A DNA stretch of 40,741 nt, taken from assembly GCA_903823665.1 (NCBI GenBank), contig CAIJTR010000203.1, forward strand, positions 1 through 40,741, written 5' to 3'. The stretch's first letter is position 1, and every line of letters begins with the position of its first letter. Positions 26,301 to 34,746 of this stretch are shown in pieces. This stretch comes from an uncultured Rhodospirillales bacterium (GTDB lineage Bacteria > Pseudomonadota > Alphaproteobacteria > Acetobacterales > Acetobacteraceae). The notes under the pieces are model-generated. The model ran no database searches, was not told the DNA's origin, and saw only the letters and a list, made by a program, of their open reading frames with translations. The position numbers and the translations under genes were made by a program.

Positions 26301-26678
26301 CCCCCACGACGCCGCATTGACGAACATCGACGGTGAATGCCCGACATGGGCGGACCAATCGCCATGCCCGATCTTGTCCGCAATCAACCGGTCCCGCGTT
26401 GCTGCATCCGGCACCCGCAACAGCGCCTCCGCCAGACACATCAGCGCCACGCCCTCGGCACTCGACAGCGAAAACTCATGCATCAACGCATCCACACCCG
26501 ACGCCCGCCTGCGTGCATGGCGCACCGACCCGGCAAGCGCCTTCGCCCGAGCCTGCACTGCCGCAAGCATCTCCGGCTCCAGCCGCGCCTCCCGCGCCAG
26601 ATCGAGCACCAGCGCCTCCGGCACGCGCGTGTTGGCGCGAATGGCCTGACGGAGCGGGGATGTGTCGATTGCGAGCAT
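23346..26678 (-). CDS. putA: Bifunctional proline dehydrogenase / P5C dehydrogenase PutA
   Basis: A 1110-residue protein that oxidises proline to glutamate in two steps. The proline dehydrogenase barrel includes RLVKGAYWDSEIKAAQ and the C-terminal YAPVGPHETLLAYLVRRLLENGANTSFV. The aldehyde dehydrogenase domain includes ISPWNFPLAIF, GSTAVARLI, ETGGLNAMIVD and the catalytic cysteine (about C802) in SAGQRCSALRI. There is no N-terminal ribbon-helix-helix domain, so this is not the self-repressing E. coli type. The chosen start is ATG 26678 with AGAGG five bases upstream; the open frame to 26714 is not needed. It heads the coupled operon putA, lrp-type gene, amine oxidase, cytochrome c. Confidence 0.96.
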   Translation of the reverse strand: MLAIDTSPLRQAIRANTRVPEALVLDLAREARLEPEMLAAVQARAKALAGSVRHARRRASGVDALMHEFSLSSAEGVALMCLAEALLRVPDAATRDRLIADKIGHGDWSAHVGHSPSMFVNAASWGLLLTGRLLPESSAEGLGAALTGLLRRGGAPLVRRAADLAVRLLGRQFVTGQTIADALGHAPAREAKGYRFSYDMLGEAAMNAADADRYFRLYAEAISAIGKQAARRGVIEGPGISVKLSALHPRYSRAQRARTLTELLPRVRALLELARAHDIGFNIDAEESERLDISLDILNALAEDPAFAGWNGIGFVVQAYQKRARAVIDFVADLGARTGHRLMIRLVKGAYWDSEIKAAQVEGMVDYPVFTRKAHTDVSYIACARAMLAHPDAIYPQFATHNALTIATIEALAGNRAYEFQCLHGMGEAVYDGIVAPGGRACRIYAPVGPHETLLAYLVRRLLENGANTSFVNQIVDPNVDLDQLVADPVARSVADGGTPNKATPLPAEMLPGRRNSAGLDLVDERVLSTLSEEMAGLPEMAFAAPITVAPVYDGVKREAFNPATGALIGRVQDATLVMAEQAVADAKWRVPVAERAALLDAWADALEAHQAALMSLAVREAGKTLGNAVGELREAVDFCRFYAATARADLSDALNPIGPVVCISPWNFPLAIFVGQIAAALASGNPVLAKPAEQTPLMAYMAVKLAHEAGIPRAALQFLPGPGESIGAALVGDRRIAGVMFTGSTAVARLINQTLAQRADNPVLIAETGGLNAMIVDSTAQPEQVVTDVLASAFDSAGQRCSALRILCVQAEIADHVLAMLKGAMAELRLGDPAELATDIGPVIDVGAKAMLLAYLREHGATPGAVPPVGHFVAPAVLEISLDALPKAEIFGPVLHVVRWQEGMLPALIDRLNGLGYGLTHGIHSRIDDTIDLITNRIHAGNIYVNRNIVGAVVGVQPFGGEGLSGTGPKAGGPLILHRLVRGSRPATPALTTLPGPTGERNTLAMLPRGAVFCDAATPEERARQEEAVRAAGCSVAAETARPDVVLSDATGASLASLCQRMAAMDGPIVPVVTPDEHGYPVWRLLHERCVSTNTAAAGGNAELMGSVV

Positions 26679-26718
26679 GAGAACCTCTGAAATGAAATAA
26701 TTCAGGCGATGCAATAGT

Positions 26719-26745
26719 GAAATATCCTAAATATGATCGAATTTC
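26719..26745. promoter_or_regulatory. AT-rich divergent control region with a small dyad
   Basis: The 126-bp gap 26679-26804 between putA and the divergent membrane-protein gene is AT-rich. GAAAT (26719-26723) and ATTTC (26741-26745) form an inverted pair about 22 bases centre to centre, 41-67 bases upstream of the putA ATG. An Lrp-type dimer could bind such a site, but the arms are short and common in AT-rich DNA. Confidence 0.3.
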
Positions 26746-26804
26746 CAGTGAATTTTTCAATCTAAACCGTGCCACACTCCACCCTCAACCAGAGAGGCCG
26801 AACC

Positions 26805-27161
26805 ATGCTGTCACCCACCCTGCAACGCTATCTGCCCATCCTGCTGCTCGTATGTTCAAACGTTTTCATGACCTTCGCGTGGTATGGTCATCTCAAGGGC
26901 AAACAACAGCCGCTCTACCTCGCCATCGTCGTCAGTTGGGGTATTGCATTCTTTGAATATTGCCTCGCTGTTCCCGCCAACCGCATCGGGTCCAGCGGCT
27001 ATTCGGTGGCACAGCTCAAGACCATGCAGGAAGTGATCACGCTTCTGGTCTTTGCCGTCTTCTCCGTGTTGTATCTCAAGCAGCCGCTGGGCTGGAACCA
27101 CGCCATTGGATTCGCCTTCATCGCCGTGGGCGCATCGTTCATCTTCAAGGATCAACTCTGA
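26805..27161 (+). CDS. Small DMT-family (DUF486) membrane protein
   Basis: A 118-residue protein with four membrane helices (YLPILLLVCSNVFMTFAWYG, AIVVSWGIAFFEYCLAVPA, MQEVITLLVFAVFSVLYL, AIGFAFIAVGASFIFKDQL). The pattern FMTFAWYGHLK...SWGIAFFEYCLAVPANR is characteristic of the DUF486 branch of the drug/metabolite transporter superfamily; no substrate is known. ATG 26805 has AGAGAGG upstream. The M20 peptidase gene starts at the base after its stop, so the two are co-transcribed. Divergent from putA. Confidence 0.88.
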   Translation: MLSPTLQRYLPILLLVCSNVFMTFAWYGHLKGKQQPLYLAIVVSWGIAFFEYCLAVPANRIGSSGYSVAQLKTMQEVITLLVFAVFSVLYLKQPLGWNHAIGFAFIAVGASFIFKDQL

Positions 27162-28409
27162 ATGCAGGCGTTCCGCACCGACCTCGCCACCCGCGAGAGC
27201 CAGCTGGCCGAGATCACGCTGGCCCTTGTCGCCACCGCCTCGCCGAACCCGCCCGGTGACACCAATACCATCGCCGCAACCGCAGCACGGCTGTTGCGCG
27301 AGCACGTCCCCGGCGTTGAAATCGAGATGCATCGGGGCTCACCAGAAGTCGCCAACGTCGTGGCCCGCATCCACGGCTGCGCGCCGGGGAGGCGCCTGAT
27401 CTTCAACGGCCATCTCGACACCTATCCCATCGGTGATGCCACCGCCTGGACCACCAATCCCGCCGGAGAACGGATCGACAATCGCCTGTACGGCCGCGGC
27501 ACCGCCGATATGAAGGGTGGCATCGCGGCCTCCATGGTCGCCCTCTCCGTCCTCGCGGCACATCGCCATCTCTGGTGCGGGGAGGCGGTGCTGACGCTGG
27601 CCGGTGACGAGGAAACCATGGGCGTGCTCGGAACACAGCACCTGATCGAGACGGTGCCGCACGCCGTCGGAGATGCGGTGATCGTGGGCGACGCAGGCTC
27701 CGCCCAGGTGCTGCGCTTCGGGGAAAAGGGCTTTCTCTGGCTGGAGATCGAGGCCACCGGCAAACCCTCGCACGGGGCGCATGTCCATCTCGGCGTCAGC
27801 GCCATCAACCGCCTGCGCGCGGCACTGGATGATTTGTGCAAACTCGTCGATATGCCGCACACATCGCCCGCTGCCGTCACCTCCGCCATCGCCGCCGCCG
27901 CCCCGATCTCAGAACCATTGTGCGGAGCGGGCGAGTCGGCCGTGCTCGCCGGTGTCACCGTCAATATCGGCTGGATCGAGGGCGGTACCTCCCTCAACCT
28001 CGTGCCCGCCCGCGCCCGCTCCTCCGCCGACATCCGTCTGCCCATCGGTGTCACAACCGCGATGGCGGAGGCAGCACTTGCGGCCACACTCGCCAAACAT
28101 GAAGGCATCACCTGCAAGATCCTCCGTCGCGTGGAACCGAGCTTCACCGACCCCAACGCCGAGATCATCCGCCACTGTGTCGCTGCCGCCACCGAAATCC
28201 TCGGCTCAGCCCCTGCCGTGAACATGCGCGTCGGCGGCTCGGATGCGAGGCTCTATCGTGCCGCTGGTCTGCCCACGATCGTCTACGGCCCCACACCGCA
28301 CAACATGGGCGGGCCGGATGAGCACGTCATACTCGCCGAGCTTATGCAGATCGCCCAGGTCCATACCCTCGCAGCCCTCAGCTTCCTGCAGCCGACAAAA
28401 GCTCAGTGA
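27162..28409 (+). CDS. M20-family metallopeptidase / amidohydrolase
   Basis: A 415-residue zinc hydrolase of the ArgE/DapE/acylase group. Zinc-site motifs are FNGHLDTYP (His and catalytic Asp), GRGTADMKGG and the DEETMG pair with the catalytic and binding glutamates. A dimerisation domain (GKPSHGAHVHLGVSAINRLR) follows, and the last metal ligand region is PTPHNMGGPDEHV. Such enzymes cleave N-acyl amino acids or dipeptides, and the actual substrate is unknown. The ATG directly abuts the stop of the DUF486 gene. Its end overlaps by 7 bases the end of the convergent monooxygenase gene. Confidence 0.88.
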   Translation: MQAFRTDLATRESQLAEITLALVATASPNPPGDTNTIAATAARLLREHVPGVEIEMHRGSPEVANVVARIHGCAPGRRLIFNGHLDTYPIGDATAWTTNPAGERIDNRLYGRGTADMKGGIAASMVALSVLAAHRHLWCGEAVLTLAGDEETMGVLGTQHLIETVPHAVGDAVIVGDAGSAQVLRFGEKGFLWLEIEATGKPSHGAHVHLGVSAINRLRAALDDLCKLVDMPHTSPAAVTSAIAAAAPISEPLCGAGESAVLAGVTVNIGWIEGGTSLNLVPARARSSADIRLPIGVTTAMAEAALAATLAKHEGITCKILRRVEPSFTDPNAEIIRHCVAAATEILGSAPAVNMRVGGSDARLYRAAGLPTIVYGPTPHNMGGPDEHVILAELMQIAQVHTLAALSFLQPTKAQ

Positions 28410-30013
28410 AACCCCGCCACAAGCTCCACCAACGCACGCGGATCATCCGGCAGCACATCCCCCCGCCACGCCACATGCTGATCCGGGCGGATCAACGCGA
28501 ACCGCGCCTCATACAGCGCATGCAGCCGGTCATCTGAGGGGGCCAGCACCTTCAACGGAACCGGCACAGCTTCCTGCGCGAACGCCTCCGCCTCTGCCGC
28601 ACCCCCATTGGTCGCCAGCAGCGTGAAGCCCGCGCCGAAATGGTCATACAGCGACGATCCATCCGCCAGCCATGCATGCGGGGCCAAACAGCCGGGATAG
28701 GCGGAAGGCGTATAAACCGTCGTGTCCTCCACCGGCGGCTCGCCCGCATCCTCCATCAAGACCGGCGATCCCGCATAGCGTAGCCCGAGCACCAGACCGA
28801 GACTGTGGAACTCCCGATACTTGCTCGCCTGCAGCATCTCGCCCGCCTTCAACCGCGCCGCATCGCCCGCCGGTCCCTGCGCCTCAATGCCGTCCAGCAC
28901 CAACTGCCCGCCAGTGGCCGCATAGTTCATATTGGCCTCGCGGATCGTGCGCTCATGCACCGGCCGACGTTCCGGCTGATAGCTGGCGAGCAGCCCAGGC
29001 CCGCCCCAGCCCTGCAGCGTGGCGGCGATCTTCCATCCGAGATCAACGGCGTCACCAATGCCCATGTTCATGCCAAACCCACCAAACGGCGGATGCAGAT
29101 GGCAGGCATCGCCCGCCAGGAACACGCGGCCACTGGTGTAGAAATCGGCAACCAGACTGCGCGCCACCCACGGGTCGATGCGCAGCACCTCCATCTCCAA
29201 ATCGGCGATCCCGGTGCCGCGACGCACCAGATCGGCGGGGTCCAGCGACGCGGGATCAATGTCCCCCGGCAGCTTGGTTGCCATGAAATAGCACAGCCCG
29301 TGCTGATCCATCGGCCCCACCACGCCGGGGACCTCCGGGTTCACCAGCCAATACATCAGCGCATCGCCATGAACCTGCCGCCGCATCAGATCCATCGAAC
29401 GGAATATGATGCTGATGTTCTTCAGCGCCGGGCCATCGCCTTCCAGCTTCGCGCCAATCGCCTCACGCACAAAACTCCGAGCACCATCGGCGCCCACGAG
29501 ATAGCGCGCCCGAACCGGCGTCACCGCACCCGTCGGCAGATCCCGCAGCTCCGCCCTCACGCCGCCCTCATCCTGCGTGAACGCCGCCAGCTCCGTGGTG
29601 AACATCACGCGCACACCGGGCAGCGACACCGCATGCGCGCGCAGCACCTCCTCCAGCGTGTATTGCGGCACCCATTGCGCCTCTTCGCTGTAAAGCTCGC
29701 ACTTCACGCGACGACCATTGAACGCGTTCTCAAACCGCGTCAGCGCCGGGCCATTCATTCGGGTGGCGAACACAATATTCGGCGGATAATCCGGTGGCAC
29801 GGGAGAGGCCGCGCGCAACGCATCGGCAATGCCCCAGCGCCGCAGATGCTCTCGCGTGCGCACATTGGTGGTCTTCGCCCGCGGGCTTTGCCCCACCCGC
29901 TCATTGCGCTCCACCACCACGCAGGAAACACCGCGATGGCCAAGTTCAATCGCCAGTGACAAGCCCACAGGCCCGCCGCCGGCAATCAGCACCTCACAAT
30001 CGAGACCGTTCAT
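28403..30013 (-). CDS. FAD-dependent aromatic-ring monooxygenase
   Basis: A 536-residue group A flavoprotein hydroxylase. It shows the Rossmann motif LIAGGGPVGLSLAIELGHRG, the DG motif VGADGARSFVREAIG and the GD motif FLAGDACHLHPPFGGFGMNM. Length and C-terminal extension match the phenol/resorcinol hydroxylase-like branch. It adds one oxygen atom to a phenolic ring using NAD(P)H; the substrate is not predictable. Its ATG overlaps the stop of the upstream dioxygenase (ATGA, 30010-30013), which points to a two-step degradation of an aromatic compound (inference). Confidence 0.88.
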   Translation of the reverse strand: MNGLDCEVLIAGGGPVGLSLAIELGHRGVSCVVVERNERVGQSPRAKTTNVRTREHLRRWGIADALRAASPVPPDYPPNIVFATRMNGPALTRFENAFNGRRVKCELYSEEAQWVPQYTLEEVLRAHAVSLPGVRVMFTTELAAFTQDEGGVRAELRDLPTGAVTPVRARYLVGADGARSFVREAIGAKLEGDGPALKNISIIFRSMDLMRRQVHGDALMYWLVNPEVPGVVGPMDQHGLCYFMATKLPGDIDPASLDPADLVRRGTGIADLEMEVLRIDPWVARSLVADFYTSGRVFLAGDACHLHPPFGGFGMNMGIGDAVDLGWKIAATLQGWGGPGLLASYQPERRPVHERTIREANMNYAATGGQLVLDGIEAQGPAGDAARLKAGEMLQASKYREFHSLGLVLGLRYAGSPVLMEDAGEPPVEDTTVYTPSAYPGCLAPHAWLADGSSLYDHFGAGFTLLATNGGAAEAEAFAQEAVPVPLKVLAPSDDRLHALYEARFALIRPDQHVAWRGDVLPDDPRALVELVAGFH

Positions 30014-30978
30014 GCGGCTTCGGTGCCAACCTCATAATTGTGCACAAAATCCGTCGGCGGATTCGGCCCCCACACATAGAACGCATCGTGCGGCGGATGA
30101 TCGGCGGCAGGCCAGTCGTGATCGACCGGGATGTAGTCGATATCCGACGAATACTCGGCATAGCTCCCCCACGGGTCGCGAATATAGTGGAAGAAGTTCG
30201 AGCCCAGCACGTGCCGCCCCAAACCCCAGCCACGCGTGTGCCCGCGATCGAGCATCTGCATCGCCCCCAGCCCCACCTCGTTGATCGAGCTCACGTCCCA
30301 GCTCAGATGATGCAACCCCGGCCCACCCGCCTTGGCAAACGCGATCATGTGGTGGTCCGAGCCATGAATGCCGTGCATGAACGCCACGCCCTCACCGGAG
30401 CGATCCGACAGCCGCAGCCCCACCACCCGCTCATAAAAGCTGATCGAGCGGCTGATGTCATTGGTGAACAGCAGAATGTGCGCCAGGCGGCGAGGCTGCA
30501 CAAAAGGGGCCTTCGAGCGCGCGCATGAGCCCACCACGCCGGCAGGGCTGGACGGGTTGGAGACGACCGACTTCTCATTCGGTGAGGTTTTCTCTGCCAC
30601 CCGGATTTCGAGCAAGGTGCCATCCGGGTCGCGAAACCAGAAGCCATTCGACTCCAAGCCCGGCGGCGGGTCGATCTGGGCCACGCCTTCGCGCTGCATG
30701 CGCTTGCGCAATGGCTCCATGTCCTCGGCATAGGCCCCAAGCGAGACATGGCTCAGCTTCTTGCTCGGCCCCTCACCAATGCTGCCCCAGCGATGCGCAT
30801 GGCCGAAGGTATAGAGGTCAATCCCCTCACCGTTCTCGCGCACATCCAGCCCAAAATCGGAATAGAATTTCTGTGCCACCTTCAGGTCGGGCACGTTGAA
30901 ATTGAATTGATCAACAGAATGCACGCCAAGCTCGCCCGGGCGGCGCGGTTGTGTCGGCATGTGCCTGATTTGAGTCAT
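30010..30978 (-). CDS. VOC-family extradiol ring-cleavage dioxygenase
   Basis: A 322-residue protein with two VOC modules. The first (VDQFNFNVPDLKVAQKFYSD) is structural. The second carries plausible iron ligands: His in RLAHILLFTND, His in GLHHLSWDVSS, and Glu in PWGSYAEYSSD. This is the type I extradiol (catechol 2,3-dioxygenase-like) layout, which opens catecholic rings next to the diol. ATG 30978 is preceded by GGGGG about 5 bases upstream. First gene of the pair with the FAD monooxygenase. Confidence 0.88.
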   Translation of the reverse strand: MTQIRHMPTQPRRPGELGVHSVDQFNFNVPDLKVAQKFYSDFGLDVRENGEGIDLYTFGHAHRWGSIGEGPSKKLSHVSLGAYAEDMEPLRKRMQREGVAQIDPPPGLESNGFWFRDPDGTLLEIRVAEKTSPNEKSVVSNPSSPAGVVGSCARSKAPFVQPRRLAHILLFTNDISRSISFYERVVGLRLSDRSGEGVAFMHGIHGSDHHMIAFAKAGGPGLHHLSWDVSSINEVGLGAMQMLDRGHTRGWGLGRHVLGSNFFHYIRDPWGSYAEYSSDIDYIPVDHDWPAADHPPHDAFYVWGPNPPTDFVHNYEVGTEAA

Positions 30979-31358
30979 GATGTCCCCCTATTGGGCCGCG
31001 TCCGGCCGGCTTCTTATTCCGCAGTGCCATGCTGAAGTGGTCGTGCCTGATAAGCCGTTGAGCAATCTGAACCATGTGCCAGCGGTACTGTCTTAGGAGT
31101 GAAGGCTGCAACATTTTCACGCAGTTGTCGCTATCGCAGATCGACATGCGATCAGGGGCTTATCGAAGGACTTCAGGCGGACGCGAAAAATTGATCGCCG
31201 GTGGCCGCCAGGGTGACTTGAACGGCGTTTATATGCCGCGTAGGCACCAATGCATCTTTGTCGAAACGACCCGATTCGTGCGCGTAAGTGCGGCAGGGCC
31301 GGTGTGAATACGATGGTGTGCGGCCATTTCAGGACGCGCCACAAAACGAGGGCCCAAA
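30979..31358. other. 380-bp gap without a supported gene
   Basis: The stretch lies between two diverging genes. A 77-codon frame at 31074-31307 and an antisense frame at 31117-31371 have no ribosome-binding site, no recognisable domain and poor composition, so neither is called. It presumably holds the promoters of the dioxygenase pair and of the PEP-CTERM gene. TTGAAC with a 17-base spacing to TAGGCA near 31218-31246 is a weak promoter candidate for the latter. Confidence 0.5.
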
Positions 31359-32492
31359 ATGCGCGCGTCACACATTATGCTTTCCGCGGCACTCATCGCT
31401 TCCAGCACAGCAGCCAGTGCGGCCACGCTCACGGTCGGCACCGGTGAACAATATGCCTCGCTCGCCAGCGCTGTTGCCACCGCAGCCGCTGGTGACACGA
31501 TTGACGTTTATGCCAACGCGTCGCCGTATTCCGATCAATACGTGACCATCACCCAGGCACTGACCATCGTGGGCGTCGGGCCAAGCACGCCGGTTTTTAC
31601 GCAGACGAGCGGCACCGAAATCGGCAACCTGAAGGGCTTTATCGTTGTCAACGCCGGTGCGGCTGACAACGTGACGATCACCAACCTGTCGTTCCAGAAC
31701 GCCGCCATTTCACTCACCAACGGCGACAATGCTGCCGGTATCCGCTACCAGTCCGGCAATCTGACCGTCAACAACAGCACGTTCATCAGCAATCAGAACG
31801 GCATTCTGGCAACGCCAAACGTCGTCGGCACCGGAAGCGTCACAGTCAACAACTCCACCTTCACCGGCAACGGTGTGGCGACGGGTGCGGATGCTGGGTT
31901 GGAGCACGCTATCTACGCCGGCCAGCTGGCGCAGCTCACGGTCAACGGCGGCTCCGTCACCGGCACCCTGGTTGGCAGCAACATCAAAAGCCGGGCCGCC
32001 AGCACGGCAATCACCAACACCACCATGGATGAAGGTGTCACTGGCACAGCGAGCTATGCCGCAGATTTCTCCAATGGCGGTACGGACGTGTTCAGCGGAA
32101 ACACGATCATTCAAGACAACAGCACCGGCAATGACACGTTTGTGACCTTTGATGCTGAGGGTTTTGATTACACGGTCAACTCTCTACTGGTTTCCGGCAA
32201 CACTTTCACCAGCACGGCTGATTTTGCCCATACCGGAGGACTTCCGACCGGTGTGCGCAACGTCAGCACAAGTGTGACTGCCAGCGTGACATGCAATGCG
32301 TTCAACGGCGTGCCCAATCTTACCGTGGGCCCGGCAACGCTGAGCAACAACGTCATCAACGGCCCGCTTCCCAGCTGTGCCACGGCGTCGGTGCCGGAGC
32401 CTTCGAGTGCCTCCGCCCTGCTGGCCGGGCTGGTGGCATTGGTCCTGGCCGTTGCGATGCGTCGTGGTTCGGGCATATCAACTCCGGCCTGA
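31359..32492 (+). CDS. Exported beta-helix repeat protein with PEP-CTERM sorting signal
   Basis: A 377-residue protein with a signal peptide ending ASAA. The body has many short turns rich in Asn, Thr, Gly and Ser (LTVNNSTFISNQNG, SVTVNNSTFTGNG, LLVSGNTFTS), typical of right-handed parallel beta-helices of the pectate-lyase type. The C-terminus is a PEP-CTERM signal: VPEPSS (PEP at about residues 346-348), a hydrophobic helix (ALLAGLVALVLAVAM) and basic RR. Exosortase is known to process such tails at the envelope; no exosortase gene is in this window. Function is unknown; surface or exopolysaccharide-associated location is inferred. The tail after RR is slightly long (nine residues). Confidence 0.85.
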   Translation: MRASHIMLSAALIASSTAASAATLTVGTGEQYASLASAVATAAAGDTIDVYANASPYSDQYVTITQALTIVGVGPSTPVFTQTSGTEIGNLKGFIVVNAGAADNVTITNLSFQNAAISLTNGDNAAGIRYQSGNLTVNNSTFISNQNGILATPNVVGTGSVTVNNSTFTGNGVATGADAGLEHAIYAGQLAQLTVNGGSVTGTLVGSNIKSRAASTAITNTTMDEGVTGTASYAADFSNGGTDVFSGNTIIQDNSTGNDTFVTFDAEGFDYTVNSLLVSGNTFTSTADFAHTGGLPTGVRNVSTSVTASVTCNAFNGVPNLTVGPATLSNNVINGPLPSCATASVPEPSSASALLAGLVALVLAVAMRRGSGISTPA

Positions 32493-32523
32493 CCTCCCCG
32501 CGATAGAAAGGCACTCATCGTAA

Positions 32524-32569
32524 CGCCCGGCCCACCGTCACCTCTTGCCAAGAGAGGCTGGTGCGGGCG
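32524..32569. terminator. Imperfect hairpin between two convergent genes
   Basis: Three nested paired blocks span the gap between the PEP-CTERM gene and the chemoreceptor gene: CGCCCG/CGGGCG (32524-32529 with 32564-32569), CACC/GGTG (32533-32536 with 32560-32563) and CTCTT/AAGAG (32542-32546 with 32550-32554). There is no T run on either side, so it may act as a weak bidirectional terminator or RNA end-protecting hairpin. Confidence 0.4.
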
Positions 32570-32573
32570 GGGG

Positions 32574-34589
32574 CTACGCTGCCACTAAAGCCAATTGGTC
32601 AGCGAGCAGTGTTGCGTTGGGCAGCGTCTCAATGAACGCACGCACGCTGTGCACAGTCTCTGCGTCCTGCCGGAAGACAAGGGCGAGCACGCCATCACCA
32701 TTACGAGCGATGCGCGCGGTGATCGGTTTGGCACTGTCTGAGATCCGCAAAGCGACCTCAGCACCCACCGTGCAGGGCACATTGGCGTACAACGCCACGC
32801 CACCCAATGAGATGTCCTTCACCTCGGCAATGGTTTGCACGCCGCCAGCCTGGCTAAACCCCATGGTTTTGCCGTTGCCGTCGATCCGCTCGTAAAGCCG
32901 ACCGCTCCCGCCGTTCTGGCGCATGTTGTCGAGGAAATAATCGACCTCGCGGCGCAACTGGCCACAAACGCTGCCAATGCCCTCAGCCGCCTCACCAACA
33001 CTGCTGCTGGTGTCGCTCGCTTCCGCGGCACCGCGCGCTACATGGCTCATTTCAGCCGTCGTCTCGTCGATCACCACGCCCACGTTTTGTACACTGCGGG
33101 CAATCTCGCGGGTCGCGGCACCTTGCTGTTCCACCGCGGCTGCAACGGCTGTGGCGACGAGGCTGACCTGATCGATCACCTCGCTCACCTCGCGAATGCC
33201 GCTTACGGCACCATGGGTCGCCGCATTGATCTCCGCCACCTGCGCACTGATTTGATCGGTGGCGCGAGCGGTTTGGGTCGCCAGCAACTTCACTTCGGCC
33301 GCCACCACGGCAAATCCCTTGCCAGCCTCACCGGCACGCGCCGCTTCAATGGTGGCATTCAGTGCCAGCAGATTCGTTTGGCCTGCAATATCGGCAATCA
33401 ACTGAACCACAGCACCCACCTTGGCCACGGCTTCCGACACGCCGGCCACCGCTTTATCGGTAAAACGCGCGCGGTCCACGGCATTTTGCGCCGCTACGGA
33501 GGCAATGCCCACTTGGCGCGCAATCTCACTGCCACTCGCCGTCAACTCTTCAGTTGCCGCTGAGATGGAGGCCACATTATGCGCGGCACGCTCAGCCGCT
33601 TTCGTGGTTGTGGCTGAGCCGTCACGGGTCCGGTTGGATGCCTCAATGATCCCCTGAGCGGCATTTCGCATTGTGTATGCGGAGTCAGTCAAAGTCCCCA
33701 TCACACCAGACATCGAGCTGCCAAAATCCTCGGTATGCCGCTCCATCGCGGTGAACGAACGCTGTCGTGCCGCTTCCCGATTGCGGACGTTGTTCTCCAG
33801 CCGCAGTTTATCGATGCCTTGCGCGCGGAATGTCTCAAGAGCTCGTGCAAGCTCACCAAACTCATCTTTGCGTGCCGTGCCAGGCACCGCCGTTGCGAGA
33901 TCACCAGACGCCATCGCTGTGGTTGCCTGTGTGGCCGCGGTCAATGGGCCGAGAAAGCCCCGCGCCACACGCCATGCCGTGGCCCCGACAACCGCAGACA
34001 CACAGGCCGCGAGAAGAAGCCCCTGCCAGATCAACTCTCGCTGGCTGGCCCTCAAATCCTCGATATAGACGCCCGTCCCCACAGCCCAACTCCAAGGCTT
34101 GAACGCGGCGACGAATGTGAGCTTTTCGACCGGCGCGGTCCCCGCAGGCGTTCCCGGGCGCGGCCACATGTAATGCAAAATCCCACTGCCAGAATCTCGC
34201 GCCAGCCGGGCCGCTTCCGTAAAGACGGCAAATCCATTTGGGTCACGCATTTCGCTGACGTCATGACCCTCCAGATCAGGACGGAATGGATGCATCACCA
34301 TCACCGGCGCAAAGCCGCTGATGAAAACGTATTCCGGTCCTTGATAACGGATGCGGCGAACCGCCTCGATCGCGGCCTTCTGCGCGGCCTCCTGCGTCAT
34401 CACGCCCTGGCGCGCGGCTGCCTCATAGTCCGAGATAATCGACAGCGCGGTATCCACGATCGCGCGCAGCATGCCGATGCGGTCCCGCTCCAACTGAACA
34501 TACCGGCCATAGCCATCCATCGCACTCACGAACAGCAAGCCAATGAGCGCGATCAACGTCAGAACATGAACACGAACAGCAATCCGCAT
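32574..34589 (-). CDS. Methyl-accepting chemotaxis protein with C-terminal PilZ domain
   Basis: A 671-residue receptor. Order: membrane helix ([16 protein letters not shown]), periplasmic single-Cache sensor ([29 protein letters not shown]), second helix ([21 protein letters not shown]), HAMP and a signalling coiled coil with the hairpin tip [20 protein letters not shown]. From about residue 570 there is a PilZ domain with both c-di-GMP motifs, RLYER (RxxxR) and DISLGG (DxSxxG). The receptor should report a small ligand to CheA, tuned by c-di-GMP (inference). ATG 34589 begins just before the first helix; the TTG at 34628 is less likely. There is no CheR-binding pentapeptide at the end, and no che genes in the window. 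Confidence 0.92.
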   Translation of the reverse strand: MRIAVRVHVLTLIALIGLLFVSAMDGYGRYVQLERDRIGMLRAIVDTALSIISDYEAAARQGVMTQEAAQKAAIEAVRRIRYQGPEYVFISGFAPVMVMHPFRPDLEGHDVSEMRDPNGFAVFTEAARLARDSGSGILHYMWPRPGTPAGTAPVEKLTFVAAFKPWSWAVGTGVYIEDLRASQRELIWQGLLLAACVSAVVGATAWRVARGFLGPLTAATQATTAMASGDLATAVPGTARKDEFGELARALETFRAQGIDKLRLENNVRNREAARQRSFTAMERHTEDFGSSMSGVMGTLTDSAYTMRNAAQGIIEASNRTRDGSATTTKAAERAAHNVASISAATEELTASGSEIARQVGIASVAAQNAVDRARFTDKAVAGVSEAVAKVGAVVQLIADIAGQTNLLALNATIEAARAGEAGKGFAVVAAEVKLLATQTARATDQISAQVAEINAATHGAVSGIREVSEVIDQVSLVATAVAAAVEQQGAATREIARSVQNVGVVIDETTAEMSHVARGAAEASDTSSSVGEAAEGIGSVCGQLRREVDYFLDNMRQNGGSGRLYERIDGNGKTMGFSQAGGVQTIAEVKDISLGGVALYANVPCTVGAEVALRISDSAKPITARIARNGDGVLALVFRQDAETVHSVRAFIETLPNATLLADQLALVAA

Positions 34590-34746
34590 GGCATCCGAAC
34601 CCCTTTGACCGCCCCACTCAGCAGGCAACGTAGGGAGTGCGATTTAAGCATTGATTAAAACCGGGCTGCCGCGCCTCCCCACCCGGCACTTCAAATTATC
34701 GAGAGGCAAGCCCATCACAAGACAAGATATGTAGACATTCAAACAC

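Noticed and set aside
25326-26336. Plus-strand open frame opposite putA
   Set aside because: Arg/His/Pro-rich shadow frame with no ribosome-binding site, opposite a conserved catalytic domain.
31074-31307. 77-codon frame in the gap before the PEP-CTERM gene
   Set aside because: No ribosome-binding site, no domain, and a composition like non-coding DNA; kept only as a remark on the gap.
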